Of a DNA stretch of 64,000 bases, positions 35,794 through 44,156 are shown piece after piece. The stretch is taken from contig NZ_JAEUAT010000008.1 in assembly GCF_019511525.1 (NCBI RefSeq), positions 1-64,000 on the forward strand. The letters are read 5' to 3'. The position numbers and the translations under genes are program-made. This stretch comes from Rhizobium cauense. Lineage in GTDB: Bacteria > Pseudomonadota > Alphaproteobacteria > Rhizobiales > Rhizobiaceae. The notes beneath the pieces are model-generated. The model searched no databases, was not told the origin of the DNA, and was given only the letters and a program-made list of their open reading frames with translations. Positions within the stretch are counted from its first letter, which is position 1, and each line of letters begins with the position of its first letter.

Positions 35794-36798
35794 ATGAAGA
35801 CCGTGCTTATTTCGCAGATCAAGGGTTCGAACGGAGAGATCGTCGTCGCCGTGCGTGAGCCAGGCGGTACCGCGAAAGCCGTCAAGAACGCCGGCAGCGT
35901 CTATGCGCTGGCAATGGAAGCCGCAAACGGCGGCAAGTCGCTCGTTTCGGTGATCGAGGCGCATGGTTACGGCGAGGCCGTCGATCTCGAAAAGGCTTAC
36001 GCCGAAGGTCGCTTCCTGCCGCCAATGACGCATCCAGACGCCGCGCACCTGCATCTGACGGGCACGGGCCTGACGCATCTGGGGTCTGCTGCAACGCGCG
36101 ATTCCATGCACAAGAAGACCTCCGAGGCTGCCGAGGAAACCCTCACGGACTCGATGAAGATGTTCAAGATGGGCCTTGAGAACGGCAAGCCGAAGGCTGG
36201 CGAAAAGGGCGTTCAGCCCGAGTGGTTCTACAAGGGCAACGGGTACGGTTCCGCTGCCCCTGGCGCTCCGCTCGTTTCTCCGTCCTTCGCGCTCGATGGT
36301 GGCGAAGAACCCGAGATGGCCGGCATCTACGTCATTGCTGAGGACGGCACGCCGTTCCGCATCGGCTTCGCTCTGTCGAATGAATTCTCAGATCACGTCA
36401 CCGAGCGCCAGAACTACCTCTACCTCGCGCACTCCAAGCTGCGTCCGGCAAGCTTTGGCCCTGAGATCCGCATCGGTGCTGCGCCTGACGATATTCGCGG
36501 TACCTCGCGCATCAAGCGCGGCGACAAGGTGATCTTCGAAAAGCCGTTCCTGTCGGGTGAAGCGAACATGTCGCACACCTTCGCGAACCTCGAATATCAC
36601 CACTTCAAGTACGGCCTGTTCCGTGTGCCCGGCGACGTTCACGTCCACATGTTCGGTACCGCTACGCTCTCCTTCGCGGAAGGCATCAAGACGGAAGAGG
36701 GGGATGTCTTCGAAATCGAAGTCGCCGAATTTGGCCTGCCTCTGCGCAATCCGCTGAAGATCGACGCCGAAGAAGAGATCGTCGTCAAGCAGCTCTGA
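35794..36798 (+). CDS. araD1: L-2-keto-3-deoxyarabonate dehydratase AraD1 (GguC)
   Basis: A 334-residue protein of the GguC group within the fumarylacetoacetate hydrolase-like superfamily. Typical segments: SQIKGSNGEIVVAVREPGG, FLPPMTHPDAAHLHLTGTG, EWFYKGNGYG, GGEEPEMAGIYVI and HTFANLEYHHFKYGLFRVPG. In Agrobacterium this gene was shown to be needed for arabinose use and named araD1. It turns L-2-keto-3-deoxyarabonate into 2-oxoglutarate semialdehyde. Start at ATG 35794; GTG at 35803 is a fair alternative, having AAGGA at better spacing. Confidence 0.88.
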   Translation: MKTVLISQIKGSNGEIVVAVREPGGTAKAVKNAGSVYALAMEAANGGKSLVSVIEAHGYGEAVDLEKAYAEGRFLPPMTHPDAAHLHLTGTGLTHLGSAATRDSMHKKTSEAAEETLTDSMKMFKMGLENGKPKAGEKGVQPEWFYKGNGYGSAAPGAPLVSPSFALDGGEEPEMAGIYVIAEDGTPFRIGFALSNEFSDHVTERQNYLYLAHSKLRPASFGPEIRIGAAPDDIRGTSRIKRGDKVIFEKPFLSGEANMSHTFANLEYHHFKYGLFRVPGDVHVHMFGTATLSFAEGIKTEEGDVFEIEVAEFGLPLRNPLKIDAEEEIVVKQL

Positions 36799-36810
36799 GT
36801 TGGCATTGGC

Positions 36811-36842
36811 CCGGCCGCCGTTTCGGCGGCCGGACCGTTTTT
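36811..36842 (+). terminator. Intrinsic terminator after araD1
   Basis: Perfect 10 bp stem CCGGCCGCCG / CGGCGGCCGG (36811-36820 and 36824-36833) with a TTT loop, followed by ACCGTTTTT. It stands between araD1 and the dehydrogenase gene, which may therefore need read-through or its own promoter. Confidence 0.75.
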
Positions 36843-36870
36843 ATGAACGGAATCGGAGGCCAACCAGCCC

Positions 36871-38304
36871 ATGACCATCTATCAGAACTTCATCGCCGGC
36901 GAATGGGTCGGTTCCGATGCGACCAAGAATATCAATCCGTCCGACACCAATGAGGTTGTCGGTCTCTATGCGGATGGTACGGTCGAAGACACCAAGAATG
37001 CGATTGCGGCTGCCAAGGCTGCTTTCCCCGCATGGTCGCGCTCCGGTATCTGGGAACGCCACGTCATCCTGAAGAAGGCCGGCGACGAGATCATGGCCCG
37101 CAAGGATGAACTCGGCGCGCTGCTTGCCCGCGAAGAGGGCAAGACCCTTCCCGAGGCGATCGGCGAGACCATCCGCGCCAGCCAGATTTTCGAGTTCTTC
37201 GCCGGTGAAGCGCTGCGCCTTGCAGGCGAAGTCATTCCGTCGGTTCGACCAAACATCGGCGTCGAGATCACCCGCGATCCGCTCGGCGTCATCGGCATCA
37301 TCACGCCCTGGAACTTTCCGATTGCGATTCCGGCCTGGAAACTCGCGCCGGCGCTCTGCTACGGCAACACCGTCGTCTTCAAGCCGGCGGAACTCGTTCC
37401 GGCCTGCTCCTGGGCGATCGTCGATATCCTCAATCGCGCGGGTCTGCCGAAGGGCGTTCTGAACCTCGTCATGGGAAGGGGCTCGGTGGTCGGCCAGACG
37501 ATGCTCGACAGCCCTGATGTGACCGGCATCACCTTTACCGGCTCGACCGGGACAGGCCGTCGCGTGGCATCTGCCTCGATCGAACATAACCGCAAGTTCC
37601 AGCTCGAGATGGGCGGCAAGAACCCGATGGTCGTCCTCGACGACGCGGACCTCACCGTTGCCGTCGAAGCAGCTGCCAATTCCGGCTTCTTCTCTACCGG
37701 TCAGCGCTGCACCGCGTCCTCGCGCCTGATCGTCACCGAAGGCATCCACGACAAGTTCGTTGCCGCGCTGACCGCGAAGCTTGAGACGCTGGTTGTCGAC
37801 AACGCGATGAAGTCGGGCACGCATATCGGACCCGTCGTTGATGAGAAGCAGTTGAAGACCGACACGGACTACATCGAGATCGGCAAGAAGGAAGGCGCCA
37901 AGCTCGCCTTCGGCGGCGAACTCATCAGCCGCGAGACACCCGGGTTCTATCTTCAGCCGACTCTCTTCACCGAAGCCACGAACCAGATGCGCATCTCGCG
38001 CGAGGAAATCTTCGGGCCTGTTGTTTCTGTCATTCGCGTCAAGGACTACGAGGAAGCGCTGGCAACCGCCAACGATACGCCGTTCGGTCTGTCCGCCGGC
38101 ATTGCGACGACGAGCCTGAAACACGCGACGCACTTCAAGCGGAACTCCGAGGCTGGCATGGTGATGGTCAATCTGCCGACGGCGGGTGTCGACTTCCATG
38201 TGCCGTTCGGCGGTCGCAAGGGATCGTCCTACGGTCCGCGCGAGCAGGGCAAGTATGCGGCGGAGTTCTACACGAGCGTCAAGACGGCTTACACGCTGGC
38301 ATAA
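36871..38304 (+). CDS. 2-oxoglutarate semialdehyde dehydrogenase (aldehyde dehydrogenase family)
   Basis: A 477-residue NAD(P)+-dependent aldehyde dehydrogenase. Conserved parts: TPWNFPIAIPAWKLAPALCYG, catalytic Glu in KFQLEMGGKNPMVV, catalytic Cys in FSTGQRCTASSR, and the EEIFGPVVSVIRV motif. Directly after araD1, it most likely oxidises 2-oxoglutarate semialdehyde to 2-oxoglutarate, ending the non-phosphorylative pentose route. Specificity is inferred from context. GGAGG precedes the ATG by about 11 nt. Confidence 0.9.
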   Translation: MTIYQNFIAGEWVGSDATKNINPSDTNEVVGLYADGTVEDTKNAIAAAKAAFPAWSRSGIWERHVILKKAGDEIMARKDELGALLAREEGKTLPEAIGETIRASQIFEFFAGEALRLAGEVIPSVRPNIGVEITRDPLGVIGIITPWNFPIAIPAWKLAPALCYGNTVVFKPAELVPACSWAIVDILNRAGLPKGVLNLVMGRGSVVGQTMLDSPDVTGITFTGSTGTGRRVASASIEHNRKFQLEMGGKNPMVVLDDADLTVAVEAAANSGFFSTGQRCTASSRLIVTEGIHDKFVAALTAKLETLVVDNAMKSGTHIGPVVDEKQLKTDTDYIEIGKKEGAKLAFGGELISRETPGFYLQPTLFTEATNQMRISREEIFGPVVSVIRVKDYEEALATANDTPFGLSAGIATTSLKHATHFKRNSEAGMVMVNLPTAGVDFHVPFGGRKGSSYGPREQGKYAAEFYTSVKTAYTLA

Positions 38305-38330
38305 CGACCGGACAAATTGCTGTGAAAGTC

Positions 38331-38357
38331 AAAAGGCGGGATCTAATCCCGCCTTTT
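38331..38357. terminator. Bidirectional intrinsic terminator
   Basis: Perfect 12 bp stem AAAAGGCGGGAT / ATCCCGCCTTTT (38331-38342 and 38346-38357) with a CTA loop, giving T tracts on both strands. It ends both the dehydrogenase gene and the convergent response regulator gene. Confidence 0.88.
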
Positions 38358-38361
38358 GTTG

Positions 38362-39414
38362 TTAGAGGGCGGCTGTAAGCAGAGCGGCGGGTCTGCTTAC
38401 GAACAGGCTGCGGATCTCCGGCCACTTGCGCCGGAAAGCGGCGACGCATGCTGGATCGAAATGGGTTCCGCTGCAGGCAACGATTTCCTCATAGGCTCGC
38501 TCCGGTGTCCAGGCCGATTTGTAGGGCCTGTCGGAGCAAAGCGCGTCGAACACATCCGCAACCGCAACGATGCGGGCTTCGATCGGTATGGCGTCTCCAA
38601 CCAAGCCATTCGGATAGCCCGTACCGTCCCATTTCTCGTGGTGCCCGCCGATGATGGCGACGGCCACACGAGAAAGTTCGGCAGTGCTGTTCTGCAGAAT
38701 GCCAACACCAATCGGAACATGCTGGCGCATCAGCTCGATTTCGTCTGGATTGAGTTTGCCTGGCTTCTGCAGAATGGCATCGGGAATGCCGATCTTTCCG
38801 ATGTCGTGCAACGGCGCCGCCAGAAAGATGTTGCGGCGCTGAATCCGGTCGAGGCCGACGCCCTCCGCGATCAACTCGGCGATGTTGGCCACGCGTTCGA
38901 TATGATCGCCGGTGTTGCCATCCCGTGATGCCATTGCCTGAGCGAGGCACCAGATGATTTCCTGCTCACGTATATCCGCTTGCCGGCTGGCATGGCGGAA
39001 GGCGACGTCGAGTGCTCGTGCGCGATCGGCAAGGGCGACCTGGGCCGTGCGCAGTTCGAGCAGGTTGACGATGCGTGCCTGAAGTTCCATCGGGTCGAAA
39101 GGCTTGTTCAGAAAGTCCGTCGCACCAGCGTCCAGCGCTTCCAGGCGAATGGCGCGTTCCGTCTGCGAAGTCACCATCACGATGGGTACGTTTTTGTAAC
39201 CGTGCTGTGCGCGGAGGTTCCGGATAAGCTCAACACCGTTCAATCCCGGCATCATGTAGTCGACCATCACGAGGTCGAAATTGGTTGCGCGGCTGCGTTC
39301 CAAAGCGGCCAGCGGATCTGAGAAGGTTTCGATGTTGTGGTCGCTGAAGCTGCGGACAGCCGTCTCTAAAGCCAGCAGACTTGATTTGCTGTCGTCGACA
39401 ATAAGAAGATGCAT
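38362..39414 (-). CDS. Response regulator with HD-GYP domain (cyclic-di-GMP phosphodiesterase)
   Basis: A 350-residue protein from ATG 39414 (MHLLIVDDSKSSLL), the conserved REC start; the frame runs 13 codons further back. The REC domain (about 1-120) has the acidic DD pair, phospho-acceptor Asp in VMVDYMMPGLNG and Lys in LNKPFDP. The HD-GYP domain (about 150-335) has metal-binding HD in LHDIGKIGIP, a HH pair in GGHHEKWDGTGYP (the GYP motif) and ADVFDALCSDRPY. All catalytic residues appear present, so it should degrade cyclic di-GMP under control of an unlinked kinase. Confidence 0.92.
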   Translation of the reverse strand: MHLLIVDDSKSSLLALETAVRSFSDHNIETFSDPLAALERSRATNFDLVMVDYMMPGLNGVELIRNLRAQHGYKNVPIVMVTSQTERAIRLEALDAGATDFLNKPFDPMELQARIVNLLELRTAQVALADRARALDVAFRHASRQADIREQEIIWCLAQAMASRDGNTGDHIERVANIAELIAEGVGLDRIQRRNIFLAAPLHDIGKIGIPDAILQKPGKLNPDEIELMRQHVPIGVGILQNSTAELSRVAVAIIGGHHEKWDGTGYPNGLVGDAIPIEARIVAVADVFDALCSDRPYKSAWTPERAYEEIVACSGTHFDPACVAAFRRKWPEIRSLFVSRPAALLTAAL

Positions 39415-39665
39415 GAAAAGACCCGATAAATTTCTACGGCATGTGGCTGGCATTGCGCCAGATTTCGAAGCCCGGAATATGTCGGGGCTGAATTCATTTC
39501 GATCGAAACCGTCGCGAAGTGGATGCCGCGCTCACCGTCTCTACGATCGGGCGAGGGGGTTTAACATCGGGTTATTTCGAAGGGCAGGATTTTCGCTAGC
39601 ATCCAAAAGAAACGGGCGCATGGAGCGCCCGCTGCAATCAGGATTAAGGAGTGGTAACCGCGCCT

Positions 39666-40484
39666 TCAGCTCTGACTCTGCATCTGCCCCTGATCTTGGA
39701 CCTTGACCACGACTGAGAGTTTCTCTCCAGGCGTGCCAATCCGCATGCCTGAAACGGGAGCCGCATCGCGATAGCAAAGTCCGGATGCGACACGCACATA
39801 GCGCGCATCGGGGCAGATATTGTTGGCCGGGTCAAAGCCGACCCAACCAAGACCAGGGACATGCGCTTCGCCCCACGCGTGGGTCGCTGCCTGCTCTATC
39901 TTCTCTTCCATCATCAGGTAGCCAGACACGTAGCGGGCCGGTACACCTAGGGCGCGTGCTGCGGTAACAAAGATATGGGCGTGGTCCTGGCAGACACCAC
40001 TTTTCTTCTCCAGCGCTTGCTCTGCAGTCGTTTCGGTATCGCTCGTTCCAGGCCGGTAGGCCACCGTCGCATGGATCCCGGACATCAACGAGTGCATGCG
40101 AGCGAGTTCGTTGTCGCCGCCCACGCCCTTGATCAGTTCCTTTACAAGCTTGCCGGGCTTCGTCCTCGGCGTCTCGCGCAGGAAAAGCCAGAGCGGGCAG
40201 AAGCCGCTGTGCGGACCAATGACACCGTTCTGATCTTCCGTCTCGACTTCGCCCTCAGCGACGATGCGGGTCGTGCGCTGCTCACCCTCCAGCGAAACGA
40301 GGTTGATGTGATTGCCGAACTGGTCGTCATATTCCACCTCAGGCTTGGCGCCTTCGACATTCAGCGACCAATTGAGGATCGTCTGTCCGGTCACGGTCGG
40401 CGGCGTTAGTCGCAGACGCTGCAGCGAGAAGACGGACGGTTCCTCGTAGTGATATTCGGTGACGTGGCTGATCTTAAGTTTCAT
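39666..40484 (-). CDS. Transglutaminase-like protein of the ATP-grasp/alpha-E cluster
   Basis: A 272-residue protein with the bacterial transglutaminase N-terminal beta domain (ISHVTEYHYEEPSVFSLQRL) and the cysteine protease-like core: Cys in KKSGVCQDHAHIF, His in ATHAWGEAHVPGLGW and Asp in VGFDPANN, a complete triad. Third gene of a conserved trio with alpha-E and circularly permuted ATP-grasp proteins, 11 bp apart. Comparative genomics has linked the trio to peptide tagging or synthesis; the true substrate is unknown. Confidence 0.88.
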   Translation of the reverse strand: MKLKISHVTEYHYEEPSVFSLQRLRLTPPTVTGQTILNWSLNVEGAKPEVEYDDQFGNHINLVSLEGEQRTTRIVAEGEVETEDQNGVIGPHSGFCPLWLFLRETPRTKPGKLVKELIKGVGGDNELARMHSLMSGIHATVAYRPGTSDTETTAEQALEKKSGVCQDHAHIFVTAARALGVPARYVSGYLMMEEKIEQAATHAWGEAHVPGLGWVGFDPANNICPDARYVRVASGLCYRDAAPVSGMRIGTPGEKLSVVVKVQDQGQMQSQS

Positions 40485-40495
40485 CTCGTGCCCAC

Positions 40496-41437
40496 CTAAG
40501 CATAGAACCGGTAACCGTCGGAAATTTCCATGCCGAGCTGGTTGTTGCGTGTGACGAAATCTTCCAGAAACTCATGCAAGCCCTGATCCATGATCTCCTT
40601 GATGGCACGTGTCTGAAGTGTCTTGCGGATGGCGTCCGCCGTGTCGTGCGCCGGCAACCGCTCGCCGTAATCCTTGGCAAGATAGCCGAGTTCGCTGACG
40701 ATCTTCTCGTAGCAGTAGGCGAGCGAGCGCGGCATCTGGCCGTTGAGGATCAGGAAGTCGGCGATGTTCATCGCGCGATACTCACCGTCATAGGCCCAGC
40801 TGTAGGAACGGTGGGCGGAGACGGAGCGCAAGATCGATTCCCACTGGATGTTATCGATCGAGGTGCCGACCGCCGAAACGGACGGCAGCAGCACGTAATA
40901 TTTCACGTCGAGAATGCGGCTCGTATTGTCCGCGCGCTCGATGAAGGTTCCTATGCGAGCGAAGTTGTAGAGTTCGTTCCTGAGCATGGAGCCGTGAAAG
41001 GCACCGCGGATCAGCCCGGCACGATGCTTGATTGCATCGATCGCCTCGGGCAGTTCCGCCGCCTTCAACCGCTTGGAAAGCAGTGCCTTCAACTCGATCC
41101 AGAACTCGTTCGTCGCCTCCCAGGTTTCCCGGGTCAGCGCGGTGCGTACCATGCGCGCGTTGTTTCGACCGTAGTCGACGCAGGACATCACGCTTGAAGG
41201 GTTGCTCCGGTCGCGCAGCAGATAGTCTATCGCATCCGCGCTCGTCAGCTTGCTGTGGCCCTCATCATAGGTCTCGCGGACACCCGCGCTTTGCAGCACG
41301 CCATCCCAATCGTCGTCACCGGTTCCGCTTCTCGTCAGCGACATGCGCAGGCCGGCGTCGATGAGGCGCGCGATGTTTTCGGCACGTTCGAAATAACGGA
41401 ACATCCAGTAGAGTCCGTTTGCAGTTCTTCCGAGCAT
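40496..41437 (-). CDS. Alpha-E domain protein
   Basis: A 313-residue all-helical protein with the alpha-E family start MLGRTANGLYWMFRYFERAE and the later RNELYNFARIGTFIERADNT and AYCYEKI segments. The family has conserved charged residues but no proven activity. It is found nearly always beside a circularly permuted ATP-grasp protein, whose TGA overlaps its ATG by one base at 41437. Confidence 0.88.
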   Translation of the reverse strand: MLGRTANGLYWMFRYFERAENIARLIDAGLRMSLTRSGTGDDDWDGVLQSAGVRETYDEGHSKLTSADAIDYLLRDRSNPSSVMSCVDYGRNNARMVRTALTRETWEATNEFWIELKALLSKRLKAAELPEAIDAIKHRAGLIRGAFHGSMLRNELYNFARIGTFIERADNTSRILDVKYYVLLPSVSAVGTSIDNIQWESILRSVSAHRSYSWAYDGEYRAMNIADFLILNGQMPRSLAYCYEKIVSELGYLAKDYGERLPAHDTADAIRKTLQTRAIKEIMDQGLHEFLEDFVTRNNQLGMEISDGYRFYA

Positions 41438-42846
41438 CAGTCCTCCAATACCCAGGTATCTTTTGTGCCGCCACCCTGGCTCGAATTGACCACAAGCGAG
41501 CCCTGCTTGAGGGCTACGCGGGTCAATCCGCCGGGGATGATCTGCACCTTGTCGGAAACGAGAACATAGGGGCGCAGGTCCACGTGGCGCGGCGCAATTC
41601 CCTTGTTGACGAGGATCGGCACGGTCGAGAGTGAAAGCGTCGGCTGCGCGATATAGTTGGTGGGCTTTGCCTTCAGCTTTTCAGCGAAGTCGGCGCGCTC
41701 CTTCTTGCTGGCTGTCGGGCCGACCAGCATGCCGTAGCCACCGGAGCCATGCACTTCCTTGACCACCAGGTCCTCGAGGTGCTCGAGAACATACTTGAGG
41801 CTCTGCGGCTCGGAACAGCGCCAGGTCGGCACGTTTTCCAGGATCGGCTTGCGCCCGGTATAGAACTCGACGATTTCAGGCATGTAGGAATATATCGCCT
41901 TATCGTCCGATATGCCGGTGCCCGGCGCATTGGCGATGGTGATGTTGCCGGAACGATAGACATCCATGATGCCGGGGATGCCGAGCGCCGAATCCGGCCG
42001 GAAGGTGAGGGGGTCGAGGAAGTCGTCGTCGACGCGGCGGTAGAGCACGTCGATCGCCTCGTAGCCGCGGGTCGTGCGCATCTTTACCTTGCCGTCGATG
42101 ACGCGCAGGTCCGAGCCTTCGACCAGCTCGACGCCCATCGTATCAGCCAGGAACGAATGTTCGTAGTAGGCAGAATTGTAGATGCCGGGGGTCAGGACTG
42201 CGACGCGCGGCTTGCCCTTGCAGCCGGGAGGCGCGAGCGACGCCAGGCTCTGGCGCAGCAGGTAGGGATAATCCTCGACCGGCCGGACCTTGTTCTCATG
42301 GAACAGTTCCGGGAACATCTGCATCATCGTCTCGCGGTTTTCCAGCATGTAGCTGACGCCGGACGGCGTGCGGGCGTTGTCCTCCAGTACGTAGAACTCG
42401 TCCTCGCCTGTGCGAACGATGTCGGTGCCGACGATATGCGTATAGACGCCGCCCGGCGGACGGAAGCCGATCATCTCGGGCAGGAAGGCATCGTTCCTTT
42501 CGATCAGTTCGCGCGGAATGCGACCGGCGCGGATGATTTCCTGCTTGTGGTAGATATCATCGAGAAAGGCGTTGAGCGCGATCACCCGTTGTTCGATGCC
42601 TTGGGCGAGCTTGCGCCATTCGCGGCCAGATATGATGCGCGGGATGATGTCGAAGGGGATAAGCTTTTCGGAGGAGTCTGCGTGTCCGTAGACAGCGAAG
42701 GTAATGCCGGTCTTTCGGAAGATGTTTTCCGCGTCCCGGCTCTTGGCAATCAGATGCGCTCTATCTTGGTTGTTGTACCACTCAAAGTATTTCTCATATG
42801 GCTGACGCGGACTTTCGTCCACGGTGATCATTTCATCAAATGCCAA
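41437..42846 (-). CDS. Circularly permuted type 2 ATP-grasp protein
   Basis: A 470-residue protein. I place the start at TTG 42846 (LAFDEMITVDESPRQPYEKY): GGGGAG lies 8 nt upstream and family members begin MAFDEM, whereas the frame upstream is non-coding in look and the next ATG would lose the conserved AFDE. ATP-grasp features: FLPEMIGFRPPGGVYTHIVG, VLEDNARTPSGVSYMLENRE, NAPGTGISDDKAIYSYMPEI and VVKEVHGSGGYGMLVG. Predicted carboxylate-amine ligase, partner of alpha-E and transglutaminase genes downstream. Confidence 0.88.
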   Translation of the reverse strand: MAFDEMITVDESPRQPYEKYFEWYNNQDRAHLIAKSRDAENIFRKTGITFAVYGHADSSEKLIPFDIIPRIISGREWRKLAQGIEQRVIALNAFLDDIYHKQEIIRAGRIPRELIERNDAFLPEMIGFRPPGGVYTHIVGTDIVRTGEDEFYVLEDNARTPSGVSYMLENRETMMQMFPELFHENKVRPVEDYPYLLRQSLASLAPPGCKGKPRVAVLTPGIYNSAYYEHSFLADTMGVELVEGSDLRVIDGKVKMRTTRGYEAIDVLYRRVDDDFLDPLTFRPDSALGIPGIMDVYRSGNITIANAPGTGISDDKAIYSYMPEIVEFYTGRKPILENVPTWRCSEPQSLKYVLEHLEDLVVKEVHGSGGYGMLVGPTASKKERADFAEKLKAKPTNYIAQPTLSLSTVPILVNKGIAPRHVDLRPYVLVSDKVQIIPGGLTRVALKQGSLVVNSSQGGGTKDTWVLED

Positions 42847-43202
42847 AGGTGTGGCTCCCCTTTTTTGTTCATTTGAATACAACGCAATAAGCAATGCAAG
42901 AACCATGCACAGTTCAGGGGCGAGATTTGTAAAATCCTCCCGAATGGCCAAAAGAGCCGAAAAACTGGGCATTTATCAGAATCTGGCGTGGTCCTTGCCG
43001 TCGTCAATCCCCGGCAATCGCTCAAAATGTAAGCACTTGATTGTTTTCGGATCGGCGTCCGATTGATTTTCGGGCCGAGGTCAGATGGGATAGATCCCAC
43101 CACCCATCAACGAAACTGCAGGTAAGCATCAACGCTTCGACTTTGACGGAAGGGCTTTCGGTCGGCTAACAGCGCTGCATCCCGCTGCCCCAGGATCAAT
43201 CC
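42847..43202. other. Divergent gap between ATP-grasp and EamA genes
   Basis: No gene is credible in these 356 bp. The stretch is less GC-rich than its flanks and should hold the promoters of both divergent units. A short dyad TGGGAT-A-GATCCCA occurs near 43085-43098. I see no riboswitch-like fold. Confidence 0.35.
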
Positions 43203-44105
43203 ATGTCGTTAGATCGCCTCGCACCCGCCATTTTCGTCCTCCTCTGGTCGACTGGCTGGGTTGTCGCAAAGTATGCCGCCATTCACTCGGAACCCTTCAC
43301 CTTCCTCGCCGTGCGCTACGCCTTCTCAGGGCTGGCATTTTTGGGCCTCTGTGTTGCGATGCGCGCTGCATGGCCGGGCAAAGCGGTCGCCTTCCGAGCG
43401 GTCTACTCGGGCGTTTTCCTGCATGGCTTCTATCTTGGCGGCCTGTGGTGGGCGATCGCGAACGGCGTTCCGGCGGGGGTGTCAGGCATTATCGCCGCGC
43501 TTCAGCCGCTCCTGACAGCGATGGCTGCGCCGCTGCTCATCGGCGAGCGCTTGCAAGGTACTCAGAGGGCGGGCCTCGTCCTCGGCTTTCTCGGTATCGC
43601 GATCGCAATATCGCCGAAGCTCCTTGATCCGGCGACGGCGGATCTCGGCCACGCGGCTGTGCCGCTGGCGATCAACCTGATTGCCATGTGTTCCGTCACG
43701 TATGGAACGCTCTATCAGAAGAAGCATCTCCAGACGGGCAATCTTCTGCCGATCGCCACCTTGCAATATGTCGGTGCCCTGATCATCACGCTGCCGCTGA
43801 TGCTCTCCTTCGAGCGGATGCACTTCGACGGATCAGCTCAAGCCATTGCGGCACTGATCTGGTCGGTCTTGGGGCTGTCGATGGGCGGTGTAGGATTGCT
43901 GCTCTATCTCATCCGCCGCGGCCAGGTCTCACGGGCGGCCTCGCTTATTTATCTGATGCCGCCGACAGTGGCGCTCGAGGCCTTCGTCGCCTTCGGCGAA
44001 CCGCTGACGCTACCCCTGATCCTCGGCACGATCGTTGTAGTGACCGGCGTCTATCTGACCAACAGGCCGCCGCGCGTCGTGCCGCTACGCGAACAGCTGC
44101 AATGA
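43203..44105 (+). CDS. EamA/DMT-superfamily transporter
   Basis: A 300-residue inner-membrane protein with 10 predicted segments in two EamA repeats. The N-terminus (FVLLWSTGWVVAKYAAIHSEP) and the second-repeat GEPLTLPLILGTIVVVTGVYL are typical of RhaT/YdcZ-like exporters. It could move amino acids or other metabolites outward; substrate unknown. Monocistronic, ending at a terminator shared with the helicase gene. Confidence 0.88.
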   Translation: MSLDRLAPAIFVLLWSTGWVVAKYAAIHSEPFTFLAVRYAFSGLAFLGLCVAMRAAWPGKAVAFRAVYSGVFLHGFYLGGLWWAIANGVPAGVSGIIAALQPLLTAMAAPLLIGERLQGTQRAGLVLGFLGIAIAISPKLLDPATADLGHAAVPLAINLIAMCSVTYGTLYQKKHLQTGNLLPIATLQYVGALIITLPLMLSFERMHFDGSAQAIAALIWSVLGLSMGGVGLLLYLIRRGQVSRAASLIYLMPPTVALEAFVAFGEPLTLPLILGTIVVVTGVYLTNRPPRVVPLREQLQ

Positions 44106-44109
44106 AAAA

Positions 44110-44131
44110 CGGCGGAGGTTTCCCTCCGCCG
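44110..44131. terminator. Terminator between EamA and helicase genes
   Basis: Perfect 9 bp stem CGGCGGAGG / CCTCCGCCG (44110-44118 and 44123-44131). On the minus strand it is followed at once by TTTTTC, a good intrinsic terminator for the helicase; on the plus strand it serves the EamA gene less strongly. Confidence 0.82.
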
Positions 44132-44156
44132 CCAATCATTTCTCAGTTTTCAAGTT

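Noticed and set aside
36841-38199. 452-codon minus-strand frame opposite the aldehyde dehydrogenase
   Set aside because: Same reasoning; the plus-strand gene has catalytic Cys and Glu in context.
42844-42972. Longer ATP-grasp start upstream of 42846
   Set aside because: The extra 42 codons have no family match, while TTG 42846 has a good ribosome-binding site and restores the conserved AFDEM start.
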